In this document: positions 7,928 to 16,204 of the stretch, in pieces
Layout: every line of letters starts with the position of its first letter
How positions within the stretch are numbered: position 1 is the stretch's first letter
From: an uncultured Woeseiaceae bacterium
GTDB lineage: Bacteria > Pseudomonadota > Gammaproteobacteria > Steroidobacterales > Woeseiaceae
Direction: 5' to 3'
Length of the DNA: 36,719 bases
NCBI GenBank assembly: GCA_945788625.1
Contig: CALZMQ010000053.1
Location: forward strand, 1-36,719
Notes under the pieces: generated by a model
Seen by the model: only the letters and a program-made list of their open reading frames with translations
What the model was told of the DNA's origin: nothing
Database searches by the model: none
Position numbers and translations under genes: made by a program

Positions 7928-9904
7928 TCAACCAATCATGGTTATTCCGCCTTTCAGCTTGGCCATGGCTCCGCCCTTGAGATCCAGCATGGCCGAGCCC
8001 TCGACCTTGGTCATCGCGCTCTTGATCTCCGCTTGTGCAGAGCCGTTGATTTTCACCTGGACCGCCTTGATTTCCACCTTGACCGTGCCTTTATGCGTTA
8101 TGGCATTGTTGGCCTTGAGCAAAATGTCCTTGCCCTGCAAGGTGATGTTGCCGTTTTTCTTCATGATGAGCTTGGACATACCCACCGTGATCGTCAGCTG
8201 GTCGCCGGCCTTGATGTCGATCTTCTTCTTGACGTCGACTTTCTGGTTGCCTTTCTCAACCTTCAGCGTATCGTTGCCTTCATTCAGGGTCACCGTGCGA
8301 TCGTTGTGAATATCGATCGTCTGGTTGCCATCTTCGACGGTCTTCTTGTCCTGCCCGATTTTCAGCGTGTCGTTGTTTTCGACGACACGATTGAAATCGC
8401 GTTCGGCGTGAAAATAGATCTCCTCTTTGTCTTTCTTGTCCTCGAAGCGCAGCTCGTTGAACGTATTGCCGTCGCCTTTTTTAGAGGATCGCGTGCGCAC
8501 GCCGCTCTGCGTCTGGTTGTCCGGTAACGTGAACGGCGTCTTGTTGTCTTCGTTGTAGACGCTACCGGTGATAATGGGCTGGTCCGGGTCGCCCTCGAGA
8601 AAGTCGACGATAACTTCCTGGCCGATTCTCGGCAGCGTGAAGCTACCCCAGGTCTTGCCTGCGGACGCGTGCGCCACACGTACCCAGCAGGAGCTGTTTT
8701 CGTCTTTCTTGCCTTCCCTGTCCCAATGGAACTGCACCTTTACGCGGCCATGCTTGTCGGTCCAGATCTCTTCACCACTCTTGCCGACGACCACGGCCGT
8801 CTGCGGCCCGTTGACGAGTGACTTTGGTGTTTGCCGGGAAAGCCTGTAGGGCTTCTTACTTTCGATGGCGCAAAAATCAACCTGAAAACTGGCCTCGCCG
8901 ACGTCGCCGAACTGTGCGAGATCGTTCGTGGTGATGTCGTAATTCGCATCGACCAGCAGGTACTCGGCGTTCTGGCTTTCCACGGCGTATTCCTGGAGCT
9001 CGAACAGGCCACCGCAAATCATCGTGCGGCAGTTCGAGTCTCCCCGAACGACGGCATGCCCGGACATGTGCGCTTCACGGCGAACTTTCGCCAGCTTGTC
9101 GCCGACCTTCTTTTCCACGTACAGCCGGCCGTACTCGTATCTTTCCTTGCCGGATTGGCCATGCTTGCCTTTCTCGGCCTTGGATACCGCCTTCAGATCC
9201 GATTTCGGTTTTTCGAAGTCGTAACTCGCGAGTTCGACAACCTCGGACTGGATTTCCTTCGACCATTCCCAGCCGTACACATGATGCAGGGTCGTGTCAG
9301 CCGTGCCCGGCGCGCGAAACGGCAGTTTCTTGTCGGCAATGGGTTCGTGCCCCGAGTAAGAATCGGCCAGGACCAGGTCGTGCTTCGACTTCTCGTGTGT
9401 GAAAAAGTAATAGATTCCCTCTTCTTCCATGAGGCGAGTGATGAAATCGAAACTCGTTTCGTTGTATTGCACGCAGTAGTCGCGTTTGAGATAGGTTTCG
9501 GTCAGGTTGTCCTTGACGTCCGAATAACCGTTGTCCTTGAAGATCTTCTTGATGATGTCCGGCGCCGACATCTCCTGGAATATCCGGTTGTCGGAGCAGC
9601 GAGACAGAAACCAGACCCACGGGCGGACCGTGACGTGGAAATGGCTATAGTCGCCAAGCCTTCCCATTGCCGCAATGTGACTGACGATACCGTGGAATGG
9701 CCGCGTCTTGTCGTCGCCAATTTCGATTTCCGCCGTCAACGGCTTGCCGAGCATCTTTTCGATATCGACGTCGTCTTTTTCGGTGGACAGGTCCAGTTCG
9801 TACTTGAACGGCCTGCCGAGACGCTCTTCGCCGCGCAAACGCCGCATGATGAATTCGGTACCTGCGATCGCCGTAGTTACCTTCGCTATTCGGGCATCAG
9901 TCAT
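7928..9904 (-). CDS. vgrG: VgrG (TssI) spike protein
   Basis: 658 aa. The N-terminal part corresponds to phage gp27 (FHGIVSHIAAMGRLGDYSHFHVTVRPWVW region, and LMEEEGIYYFFTHE), followed by the OB-fold gp5 segment (VVVGKSGEEIWTDKHGRVKVQFHWDREG) and WVRVAHASAGKTWGSFTLPRIGQEV, which is diagnostic. The C-terminal part (about 485-658) is a repetitive beta-prism needle rich in Lys, Asn and Asp, ending in hydrophobic-glycine repeats and ITMIG. There is no extra enzymatic domain, so the trimer should carry cargo non-covalently through PAAR or adaptor proteins. ATG 9904 is preceded by GAGAGG. Followed by the DUF6931-like gene, PAAR and tagH. Confidence 0.97.
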   Translation of the reverse strand: MTDARIAKVTTAIAGTEFIMRRLRGEERLGRPFKYELDLSTEKDDVDIEKMLGKPLTAEIEIGDDKTRPFHGIVSHIAAMGRLGDYSHFHVTVRPWVWFLSRCSDNRIFQEMSAPDIIKKIFKDNGYSDVKDNLTETYLKRDYCVQYNETSFDFITRLMEEEGIYYFFTHEKSKHDLVLADSYSGHEPIADKKLPFRAPGTADTTLHHVYGWEWSKEIQSEVVELASYDFEKPKSDLKAVSKAEKGKHGQSGKERYEYGRLYVEKKVGDKLAKVRREAHMSGHAVVRGDSNCRTMICGGLFELQEYAVESQNAEYLLVDANYDITTNDLAQFGDVGEASFQVDFCAIESKKPYRLSRQTPKSLVNGPQTAVVVGKSGEEIWTDKHGRVKVQFHWDREGKKDENSSCWVRVAHASAGKTWGSFTLPRIGQEVIVDFLEGDPDQPIITGSVYNEDNKTPFTLPDNQTQSGVRTRSSKKGDGNTFNELRFEDKKDKEEIYFHAERDFNRVVENNDTLKIGQDKKTVEDGNQTIDIHNDRTVTLNEGNDTLKVEKGNQKVDVKKKIDIKAGDQLTITVGMSKLIMKKNGNITLQGKDILLKANNAITHKGTVKVEIKAVQVKINGSAQAEIKSAMTKVEGSAMLDLKGGAMAKLKGGITMIG

Positions 9905-10075
9905 GTGGAACTGTCCTCTCGCTTTTGGTCAGACCGGGCAAGTCGCTGAACGACCGGAGACCGGCGATCCGGTTTCCCGAGGTCGCGGCTCCACGTTCGT
10001 CGCACGGCTGATCTGCGCGTCTATTCGGCTATAGTTCTTCTTCTCTGCTGATTGTAAGTCTCAGCCAATCCGGGC
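9905..10075 (-). other. Spacer between the 91-aa gene and vgrG
   Basis: 171 bases. Apart from the GAGAGG ribosome site before vgrG I see no gene, clear terminator or convincing promoter. Confidence 0.4.
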
Positions 10076-10351
10076 CTATTCTCTGACCCATTTCAGTACA
10101 GCTTCTTCTTCGGTCGTGTACAAATAGTAACCGTTCCAGGGGCCGTCTTCGTCGATGATCACGGGCTGCATGTTTTCGTACTTTTTGCCCGCAAGACTGC
10201 GGAACGCCGCTTCCTGGATGCGATGCTCGGTGACCCAGGCCTTCCATTTTTCCTTGTCACGGGGCTCGATGCGGGTTCCCTTGCTGGCCGCATCGCGCAG
10301 CGCGACGGAAAACTCGAAGTAATTCTGGTCGACGATTCGAACCTGACTCAT
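10076..10351 (-). CDS. Hypothetical 91-aa protein upstream of vgrG
   Basis: Not recognised. Starts at ATG 10351 (MSQVRIVDQNYFEFSVALRD) after GGCGGGA. Soluble, no signal peptide, with many aromatic and charged residues and a C-terminal half containing KYENMQPVIIDEDGPWNGYYLY. It precedes vgrG by 171 bases on the same strand, so it may be the first gene of the vgrG-tssM operon. The position suggests a small adaptor, chaperone or regulator, but nothing in the sequence proves it. Confidence 0.65.
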   Translation of the reverse strand: MSQVRIVDQNYFEFSVALRDAASKGTRIEPRDKEKWKAWVTEHRIQEAAFRSLAGKKYENMQPVIIDEDGPWNGYYLYTTEEEAVLKWVRE

Positions 10352-10592
10352 TGGGTCCCGCCTGCAGCTTGATCCAAAAACACCGTCATTCCTGACCTAT
10401 CCTTTTTCCGTTTATCCTTTTCGGTAAAAACTGCAAACCAGTCACCGCCTTACACTGCTATTCTACATCCTCGAGACCACCGAACTTTGACTGGCGATCC
10501 ACAAGGTAATCCCTGCTCTCGCGGCACCCCGGATCAACGACGAGTGTACCGTCCGGACTACAATAATTCCAGAAAATTCAGGCTGCTAGCAC
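10352..10592. promoter_or_regulatory. Divergent intergenic region with candidate promoter for the TssBC-like gene
   Basis: 241 bases between the minus-strand 91-aa gene and the plus-strand sheath-fusion gene; both promoters should be here. On the plus strand TACAAT at 10559-10564 is a good -10 hexamer 29 bases before the ATG, but without a recognisable -35. Around 10399-10425 a short direct repeat (TATCCTTTTTCCG / TATCCTTTTCGG) could be an operator. All are weak calls from inspection. Confidence 0.35.
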
Positions 10593-12020
10593 ATGAACAT
10601 ACAATTTACAGTTGAACACGGCGAGGTGCCCGAGCGCCCTCTCGATGCCGAGCCGCAAAATATCATCGTCGCCGGAAATTTCGGCGGCCTCCAGGCGAGT
10701 GCGAAGAGCGACGCGGACCCGGCCGGTCAGTGGAATATGTCAAAAATCGACCTGCTGGATCTCGACTCCGCGATGCAACGGCTTTCGCCGGCAGCCGTCC
10801 TCGACGTCGGTGGGCAGAGTGTGACGGTGGAGTTCCACGACATCGATGACCTGCATCCGGACAAGCTGTACCGCGGAATCCCCGCATTCTCAATGATTTC
10901 TGAGTTGAAACAGTCACTTGCAAACCCGGGTACCTTTGCCGCAGCAAGCAAGATCTGCGAGTCCCTGCTCGGCCTGCAACCGGATGCGGCGGCCGCAGGC
11001 GACAAGGCGCCGGACGCCGAAGCCCCGAAGGCCGCCGAGGAGACCGAAAACGACCTGTTCGGGCGCCTGCTGGGCGGGGCGAGTCACCAGCAAACCGGAA
11101 AAGACCCGCGGGTAACCGAGGCGCTGCAACGCATCATGGCCGAAGCCACCGTCGAAGGCGTGGTTGCGGAGTCGTCGTCGCAATCCGACGAGCTGCGTGC
11201 GGGCCTCGACGCATGGTGTACCGCGGCTATGCGCGAATTGCTCCAGGCGCCCGGGTTCCGCGAAATCGAGACCTCGTGGCGATCCTTGCAGTGGCTGGCA
11301 CAACAGGTTGAACTCGACGAGGAGTGCTCGGTCTGGCTGGTCGACACGGCTGGCGACGATCCGGCCTCCTGGGCGCCGGCGCTCAAGCCCATGGCCTTGC
11401 AGAAAATGGACGCCGCAGACCTGGTGCTGGTGCTGCAGGATTTCTCCGATGCGCCCGACTCCCTCGCCGGACTCGTTGCCGCCGGGGATGCCGCACGCAG
11501 CCTGGGCGCGAGGATGATCGCCGGCGCAGGGCCCGAGCTGGCCGGCGTGACGACATCGCCCGATCCCCTGAGGCCACTGGATGCGTCCGGAGTCGTCGAC
11601 GTACCCTCGGACAACTGGCGGGAAATCCGGCGGCAGGCAGCAGCGAATTCGATCGCGCTGGGATTCGGGCGTTTCCTGTTGAGACAGCCTTACGGCGAAC
11701 GATCCGACGCGATCGACGTATTCGATTTCGACGAACTGGGTGTTGCGCCCGGGCAAGAGGCATTCGTCTGGGCGAATGCCGGCGTGGCCGTCGCGGCCTT
11801 GCATCTGCAACGGGCGCTGCAACTCGAGGACCTGCCCATGGTGACCTACGACGACGGCAGTGGCCAGGCCATCATGCCCGTAACGGGACAGTTCATGGCT
11901 GAATCGGCCAGCGACCGGATTCTCGCCAACGGGCCGGTGCCGATCGTCGGTCATCGGGGCCGCACGTCGTTGCGCGTGCCGCGACTGCAGACCATCGCCG
12001 AACCGCCGGGGGCGTTCTAG
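10593..12020 (+). CDS. Single-chain TssB-TssC-like sheath protein lacking the TssC C-terminal domain
   Basis: 475 aa. Residues about 1-125 follow TssB: compare KIDLLDLDSAMQRLSPAAVL and VTVEFHDIDDLHPDKL with KLLEIDVDNFDSRLKAQKPR and VDITFESMDDFSPAAV of the window's own TssB. Residues about 155-450 follow TssC: GFREIETSWRSLQWLAQQVE aligns with LEGAWRGLHHLVNSSE, and LGFGRFLLRQPYGERSDAID then EAFVWANAGVAVA with LAMPRFLARQPYGAKTDPVE and KYVWANSAYAMA. The two are joined by an acidic, Ala-rich linker. It stops where TssC would continue for another roughly 115 residues, so the part of TssC with CRFAHYLK and the final beta strands is missing. Separate complete tssB and tssC exist at 29-30 kb, so this is an extra protein, possibly a sheath cap, terminator or regulator. 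Transcribed alone, opposite to its neighbours. ATG 10593 with a weak CAGG site. Confidence 0.85.
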   Translation: MNIQFTVEHGEVPERPLDAEPQNIIVAGNFGGLQASAKSDADPAGQWNMSKIDLLDLDSAMQRLSPAAVLDVGGQSVTVEFHDIDDLHPDKLYRGIPAFSMISELKQSLANPGTFAAASKICESLLGLQPDAAAAGDKAPDAEAPKAAEETENDLFGRLLGGASHQQTGKDPRVTEALQRIMAEATVEGVVAESSSQSDELRAGLDAWCTAAMRELLQAPGFREIETSWRSLQWLAQQVELDEECSVWLVDTAGDDPASWAPALKPMALQKMDAADLVLVLQDFSDAPDSLAGLVAAGDAARSLGARMIAGAGPELAGVTTSPDPLRPLDASGVVDVPSDNWREIRRQAAANSIALGFGRFLLRQPYGERSDAIDVFDFDELGVAPGQEAFVWANAGVAVAALHLQRALQLEDLPMVTYDDGSGQAIMPVTGQFMAESASDRILANGPVPIVGHRGRTSLRVPRLQTIAEPPGAF

Positions 12021-12232
12021 CCCGAATATTGCGCCCTGCATGGAAAATCAGTGTCCATTTCTGTGGCACTGGAGTCTTTCCGAGCGAGGCGTGTAAGATC
12101 GCGCAGGGATTTGATTGCCTGAAGGACTTTGCGACCGAGTGGAATAACAGCGTGTATTCCCGAAGGAGGAAAATCATTCAGTCGATCAAAGACCAAGCGA
12201 GAGCGCGGCATACTGGTGCAATATTCGGGCTA
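12018..12232. mobile_element. Candidate 211-bp TA-flanked MITE-like element with 16-bp terminal inverted repeats
   Basis: Bases 12020-12035 (GCCCGAATATTGCGCC) are the reverse complement of 12215-12230 (GGTGCAATATTCGGGC) with one mismatch, and a TA lies just outside each end (12018-12019 and 12231-12232). That is the pattern of a Tc1/mariner-IS630-type insertion that duplicates TA. Deleting the element and one TA gives GGCGTTC-TA-ACCCCCG, in which the plus-strand gene ends in TAA and the minus-strand gene in TAG, with both proteins unchanged, a strong sign of a clean insertion between convergent genes. The 179-bp interior holds no credible gene and no transposase. Confidence 0.7.
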
Positions 12233-12952
12233 ACCCCCGAAATCCGCCTCCAGCCGTCGCTGCAGGGATTGGGCGTCTCGCAGGCGCTGGTCGATCTTCT
12301 GCGTGATGATGGACCGGACCGTATTGACGAACCGGGCGGTCGTCTGCTGTGCATCCAGCGGGCTTTTCCCGGACCACTTGTCGAACCACATCTCGGCGGC
12401 CCAGAGATTGCGCCACAAATCCAGGGCGGCCGGCGTTACGGACCAGGCGATACCGCACATCGGATCGTGTATTGCGCCGGCAGCCGCACGATCATCGGAA
12501 TCGCCGACGTAGGTGCAGGCAAGTGCCTCGCAAATCTGCACGAGTGCCTGTGCGGATTCGGTAATGCGGTCGATTGCGGACTGTAGCTCTGCGCCAAGCT
12601 CGGCGAGAACCGTGTTGATGCGTTCCGGTATTTCCGCCTGGATCTCGTCAACCAGCAGCGGCAGTACGCGGGCTTCCGTCTGCGCCTGCATATCATCGAA
12701 ATGCGTCACGATCTGCGGGCGCAGCGCATACAGGGCATAAATCCTGTTCCGGACCAGTTGCCTGGCATCGGGCGGAATCTGGACAACGGCGCCCGTCTCG
12801 AGGCGCGTCGACGGCGATGCAGCGAGATTCAGGCGCTGGTTTGCCTCGATGTCGGTCAATGCCCTGTTACAACCGAGGCCGTACCGCTCAGTTAGTGAGG
12901 CGACGGTATCTCCCTGTTGCACGCGGTGCACCGTGAGGTATCGAATACTCAC
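12230..12952 (-). CDS. LysM / phage tail-protein-X-like domain protein
   Basis: 240 aa from GTG 12952, which has GAGGT ten bases upstream and lies 13 bases after the stop of the TPR-methyltransferase gene. Longer forms would overlap that gene. Residues about 5-62 form a LysM-type module: TVHRVQQGDTVASLTERYG, then IEANQRLNLA and LETGAVVQIPPD, a pattern shared by LysM and by phage tail protein X (gpX). The rest is helical with no signal peptide or membrane helix (QLVRNRIYALYALRPQI, LWRNLWAAEMWFDKWSG, a basic amphipathic end). No signal peptide means it probably does not bind peptidoglycan in the ordinary way; LysM-like modules also occur in tail hub adaptors of phages and contractile injection systems, so a spike or baseplate adaptor is my inference. 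Confidence 0.75.
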   Translation of the reverse strand: MSIRYLTVHRVQQGDTVASLTERYGLGCNRALTDIEANQRLNLAASPSTRLETGAVVQIPPDARQLVRNRIYALYALRPQIVTHFDDMQAQTEARVLPLLVDEIQAEIPERINTVLAELGAELQSAIDRITESAQALVQICEALACTYVGDSDDRAAAGAIHDPMCGIAWSVTPAALDLWRNLWAAEMWFDKWSGKSPLDAQQTTARFVNTVRSIITQKIDQRLRDAQSLQRRLEADFGG

Positions 12953-12965
12953 CGGCTGCCGTACC

Positions 12966-14795
12966 TCATACTCGTCTGCCAAGCACGATGAGTCCCGCAA
13001 CCGGGGACTGCATTTCCGTGCGCAATATGCCCTCTTCGATCGCGATTGCCCGGAACCCGGCAGACTGCATGCAACGCTCGACATAAGCGGACGCGTGGCT
13101 GTAGCGCCCACTGGGATTCAGCGCAAGGTTCCGTGGCCCGTCGCCCTGCAGTTGCTCCACTGAGAAGGCGAAGTGCCCGCCTTCCCGGAGAGCCGCGAAC
13201 GCGGCTTCGCACACCTCCTGCAAAGCGCCGAAGTACACCAGCGTATCGGCCGATACGATCAGGTCGAAAGCAGACGGTTTTGAGCGCAGATAGGTGACCA
13301 GCTCGCTGTTGATCAACTCGTCGTATACGTCTTTTTTCCTCGCCTCTGCCAACATATTGTCTGACAGATCGACGCCCTCGAGCACGCGTGCCCTTTGGCG
13401 CAAATGCGGTCCGCACAGTCCCGTGCCGCAGCCGGCGTCGAGCACGATTTCGCTTTGCGACGGCGGCGCCAGTTCCCTGTCGAGAAGGTCGGCAATCAAT
13501 TGCGGTGTCTGGTAATTGAGACCTTGCAGGGTGCCCTCGAAGCAGTCCGCGAAATCGTCGAACTCCTCACGCACAAAGTCGTCGGACGCTCGTTCCGGCA
13601 AACTCGTTTGCTCGCTGGCCGCCAGAAGATGCTTTGCCAGCGGGGAATCCGGTTCCTGCTCGAGCCACTCGCGCAGAACTTTCGACTGCTCGCCGTACAA
13701 TCCCGTTGCACGGTAGATCTCGGATAAAAAACGGTAGGCTTTCGGCAGCTTCGGACGCAGCGTAATCGCGCGTCTGAAGAATGTCGCCGCAAGCGTGTAA
13801 TCGCCCAGGTCCTGAAGCACGGACGCCTTGTTGAAGACCGCCTCGACGAAAGTGTCGTCGATCGCAATCGCCTCTTCGAAATACTCGAGCGCCTCCTCTT
13901 TCCTGCCGGCGTTCATTGCCAGCGTGCCGAGATTGTTGATTGCCTTGGCGTGGCGCGGTTCGACCGCCAGCGCCTGGCGATACTGTTTTTCGGCATCCTC
14001 GCCGCGTCCGGTTTGCTGGTACGCATTGCCCAGCGCCGCATGGATGTCCGCACGGGCACCGCCGTGTTTCAGCGCCTGCTCGTAAGCCTCGATCGCCTCC
14101 GCGTGCCGGGTGTCTTCCTGCAGGGCACAGCCGAGGTCATGCCATACTTCTGCATCCTGGCAGCCACTTTCGATGGCAGACCGGAATTGCCGTATCGCAT
14201 CTCCGTACGACGCCAGGCGCATCAGGTGGCGACCGTAATTGACGTGGGCATCGATGTATCCGGGCCGGTGTTGCAGGGCGTTGCGGAACAAACGGCTTGC
14301 CGCTTCGCCCTCCCCGTTCTTGCCAATCAGCACAGCCAGGTTATTGTTGGCCTCGGGATGATCGGGATGGATGTCGAGCAACTTGCCGAGCGTTTCCCGC
14401 GCTTTGTCTGAGTCTCCACCGGCCAGGTAGGTATTGGCGAGGTTGTTCAGCGCATCGGAGAACTCGGGATCGATCGACAATGCGCGATTGTACGACTGTA
14501 CCGCCAGGTCTGCTTCGCCGAGGGCATTCAGTACAAGTCCGAGATTCGAGTGGATATCGCAATCCCCGGGGCAAAGCTCGGCAGCCAAACTCAGGTAGCG
14601 CCGTGCACGTTGCAGTCTGCCCACCTGGTACAAGGCGATGCCGCAAAACTGCAGCGCGGCAGCGTCATTGGCATCCACCCCGATGACCTGCTCGTAAGTC
14701 GCAATAGCGTCGTGCAGCCGCCCGGCCTGATGGTCGGCAACGGCCTGCATCATCATGCGTTCGATATCGGCGCCAGATTGATGATCGACGGTCAT
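12966..14795 (-). CDS. TPR-repeat SAM-dependent methyltransferase (COG4976-like), copy 1
   Basis: 609 aa. About ten tetratricopeptide repeats fill residues 12-385 (for example SNLGLVLNALGEADLAVQSY and NNLGTLAMNAGRKEEALEYF), then a linker PERASDDFVREEFDDF (400-415) and a class I methyltransferase domain with motif I VLDAGCGTGLCG (451-462) and GVDLSDNMLAEA for SAM binding, and VSADTLVYFG. This is the architecture of predicted TPR-containing methyltransferases. The substrate is unknown; the TPR part should recognise a protein partner. ATG 14795 overlaps the upstream paralogue's stop by 4 bases, and the tail-X-like gene follows 13 bases later, so the three are one operon. Its presence inside a T6SS locus suggests, but does not prove, a T6SS target. 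Confidence 0.88.
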   Translation of the reverse strand: MTVDHQSGADIERMMMQAVADHQAGRLHDAIATYEQVIGVDANDAAALQFCGIALYQVGRLQRARRYLSLAAELCPGDCDIHSNLGLVLNALGEADLAVQSYNRALSIDPEFSDALNNLANTYLAGGDSDKARETLGKLLDIHPDHPEANNNLAVLIGKNGEGEAASRLFRNALQHRPGYIDAHVNYGRHLMRLASYGDAIRQFRSAIESGCQDAEVWHDLGCALQEDTRHAEAIEAYEQALKHGGARADIHAALGNAYQQTGRGEDAEKQYRQALAVEPRHAKAINNLGTLAMNAGRKEEALEYFEEAIAIDDTFVEAVFNKASVLQDLGDYTLAATFFRRAITLRPKLPKAYRFLSEIYRATGLYGEQSKVLREWLEQEPDSPLAKHLLAASEQTSLPERASDDFVREEFDDFADCFEGTLQGLNYQTPQLIADLLDRELAPPSQSEIVLDAGCGTGLCGPHLRQRARVLEGVDLSDNMLAEARKKDVYDELINSELVTYLRSKPSAFDLIVSADTLVYFGALQEVCEAAFAALREGGHFAFSVEQLQGDGPRNLALNPSGRYSHASAYVERCMQSAGFRAIAIEEGILRTEMQSPVAGLIVLGRRV

Positions 14796-16111
14796 AGCTT
14801 CTCCGCGACGGCCAGCATACCCGCAACCGGTTTGCCGCGTTCTTTGCGCAGGTCGGCATCTTCGATCGATACGATTCGAAACCCGGCGGCAGAAAGTAGC
14901 TGTTCAATGTAGGAACTGGAATGACTGTAGCGACCGTGATGCCGCAGCCAGAAGCCGGCCTCGCACTCGTCATCGAGATGCCGTTCAACCGTGAACAGGA
15001 AGTGGCCTGACGGCCGTAACGCCTTTGCAGCCGCGTCGATCGCGTCGCCCAACTCGCCAAAGTAGACGAACGTGTCGACACAGGTAACGATATCGAAGCT
15101 GTCTTCCCGGGATGACATGTACTCCGTGAGTTCGGCCTCCTCCAGCATGTCGTAAACGCCCAGCAACTGAGCCTTGCGCAGCATACCGGGTGCAAGATCC
15201 ACGCCCATCAATTTAGTAACGACGGGACGCACCAGTTTACCGCACAGGCCGGTCCCGCAACCGATATCGAGCAATGTGCACTTGCCGTCGCTGTCCTGGC
15301 GCAGTTTCTTCACGGCGTCCGCGACGATCTCCGGCGCCTTGTAGTCGAGCCGACCCAGTACCTCGTCAAAGCTCATGGAGAAGCTATTGAAGGTATCGCG
15401 GACGAAATCGTCGGACGCGCGTTCGGGAACATCGCGGCCCGAATAGGCGGCAAGCGAATGCCGGGCAACGGCATCGTCAGGGTACTTGTCTAGCAGTTTT
15501 TCCATTATCTCGATCGCGTCGTCTTCCCTGCCCGACAAGTACAACAAGCGGGCGATCTCTTTAGTCGTTTTGCTGTTGTCCGGCTCCAGTTCGTCGCACT
15601 TTTGGAACGCTTCCAGGGCGTCGTCCACGCGCTCGAGATCGAAATAGATGTTGCCGAGGTTGTGATACGCATTGGCGTGATCCGGATCCACATCGAGCGC
15701 TGATTTTAACGTCGCGATCGCCTCATCGTGCTGTTTCAGTCGGCGCAGAATGGTGCCGAGATTTACGAGTGTGTCGGCATGCTTCGGCGCGAATTTCAAG
15801 ACCTGCCGATACGTCGACTCTGCGTCTTCCAGGCGTCCCGTCTCGCGCAGAATATTACCGAGGTTGTTCAGGGCATCCGGATGATCGGGGGCGAGTTCCA
15901 GCGAATGCCGAATGCTCTCGACGGCTGCGTCGCTGTCCCCGGTCTGGTGCAGCAGCACGCCGAGGAAATGATGGACATCCGGATGTTGCGGGACTGCCTT
16001 CAGGATATCCCGGTAGAGCATTTCCGACTCGACGAACTCGCCGTTCTTGTGCAAGTCGGTTGCCATCTTGATCGCGTCCTCGACGCTCAAGCGCAAATTC
16101 TGTTTGTCCAT
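14792..16111 (-). CDS. TPR-repeat SAM-dependent methyltransferase (COG4976-like), copy 2
   Basis: 439 aa paralogue of the next gene, with fewer repeats: about five or six TPRs over residues 12-225 (LGNILRETGRLEDAESTYRQ, LGNIYFDLERVDDALEAFQK), the same linker PERASDDFVRDTFNSF (229-244), and a class I methyltransferase domain with motif I LLDIGCGTGLCG (280-291), GVDLAPGMLRKA and VTCVDTFVYFGELGDAID. SAM-binding residues look intact. ATG 16111 has AGGGGG just upstream. First gene of the operon; a perfect TATAAT lies 42 bases before the start. The copies probably arose by tandem duplication followed by change in TPR number, which would alter partner choice. Confidence 0.88.
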   Translation of the reverse strand: MDKQNLRLSVEDAIKMATDLHKNGEFVESEMLYRDILKAVPQHPDVHHFLGVLLHQTGDSDAAVESIRHSLELAPDHPDALNNLGNILRETGRLEDAESTYRQVLKFAPKHADTLVNLGTILRRLKQHDEAIATLKSALDVDPDHANAYHNLGNIYFDLERVDDALEAFQKCDELEPDNSKTTKEIARLLYLSGREDDAIEIMEKLLDKYPDDAVARHSLAAYSGRDVPERASDDFVRDTFNSFSMSFDEVLGRLDYKAPEIVADAVKKLRQDSDGKCTLLDIGCGTGLCGKLVRPVVTKLMGVDLAPGMLRKAQLLGVYDMLEEAELTEYMSSREDSFDIVTCVDTFVYFGELGDAIDAAAKALRPSGHFLFTVERHLDDECEAGFWLRHHGRYSHSSSYIEQLLSAAGFRIVSIEDADLRKERGKPVAGMLAVAEKL

Positions 16112-16152
16112 TCATCCCCCTGAAACCCGCTGCCGGTCGTTGCAGCATACCG

Positions 16153-16158
16153 ATTATA
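16153..16158 (-). promoter_or_regulatory. Candidate -10 box for the methyltransferase operon
   Basis: TATAAT on the minus strand, 42 bases before ATG 16111. No good TTGACA-like -35 at 16-18 bases upstream, so an activator or another element may be needed. The same 93-bp gap must also hold the promoter of the plus-strand lipoprotein; TTGCAG 16140-16145 and TCTAAG 16163-16168 (17-bp spacing) is a weak candidate for that. Confidence 0.4.
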
Positions 16159-16204
16159 GGCATCTAAGTTGCCTGCATGCGATTTTGCGAATAATCTGTT
16201 TGCT

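Noticed and set aside
12029..12586. Plus-strand open frame through the inverted-repeat element into the tail-X-like gene
   Set aside because: Crosses the element boundary and runs antisense to a supported gene; no transposase motif.
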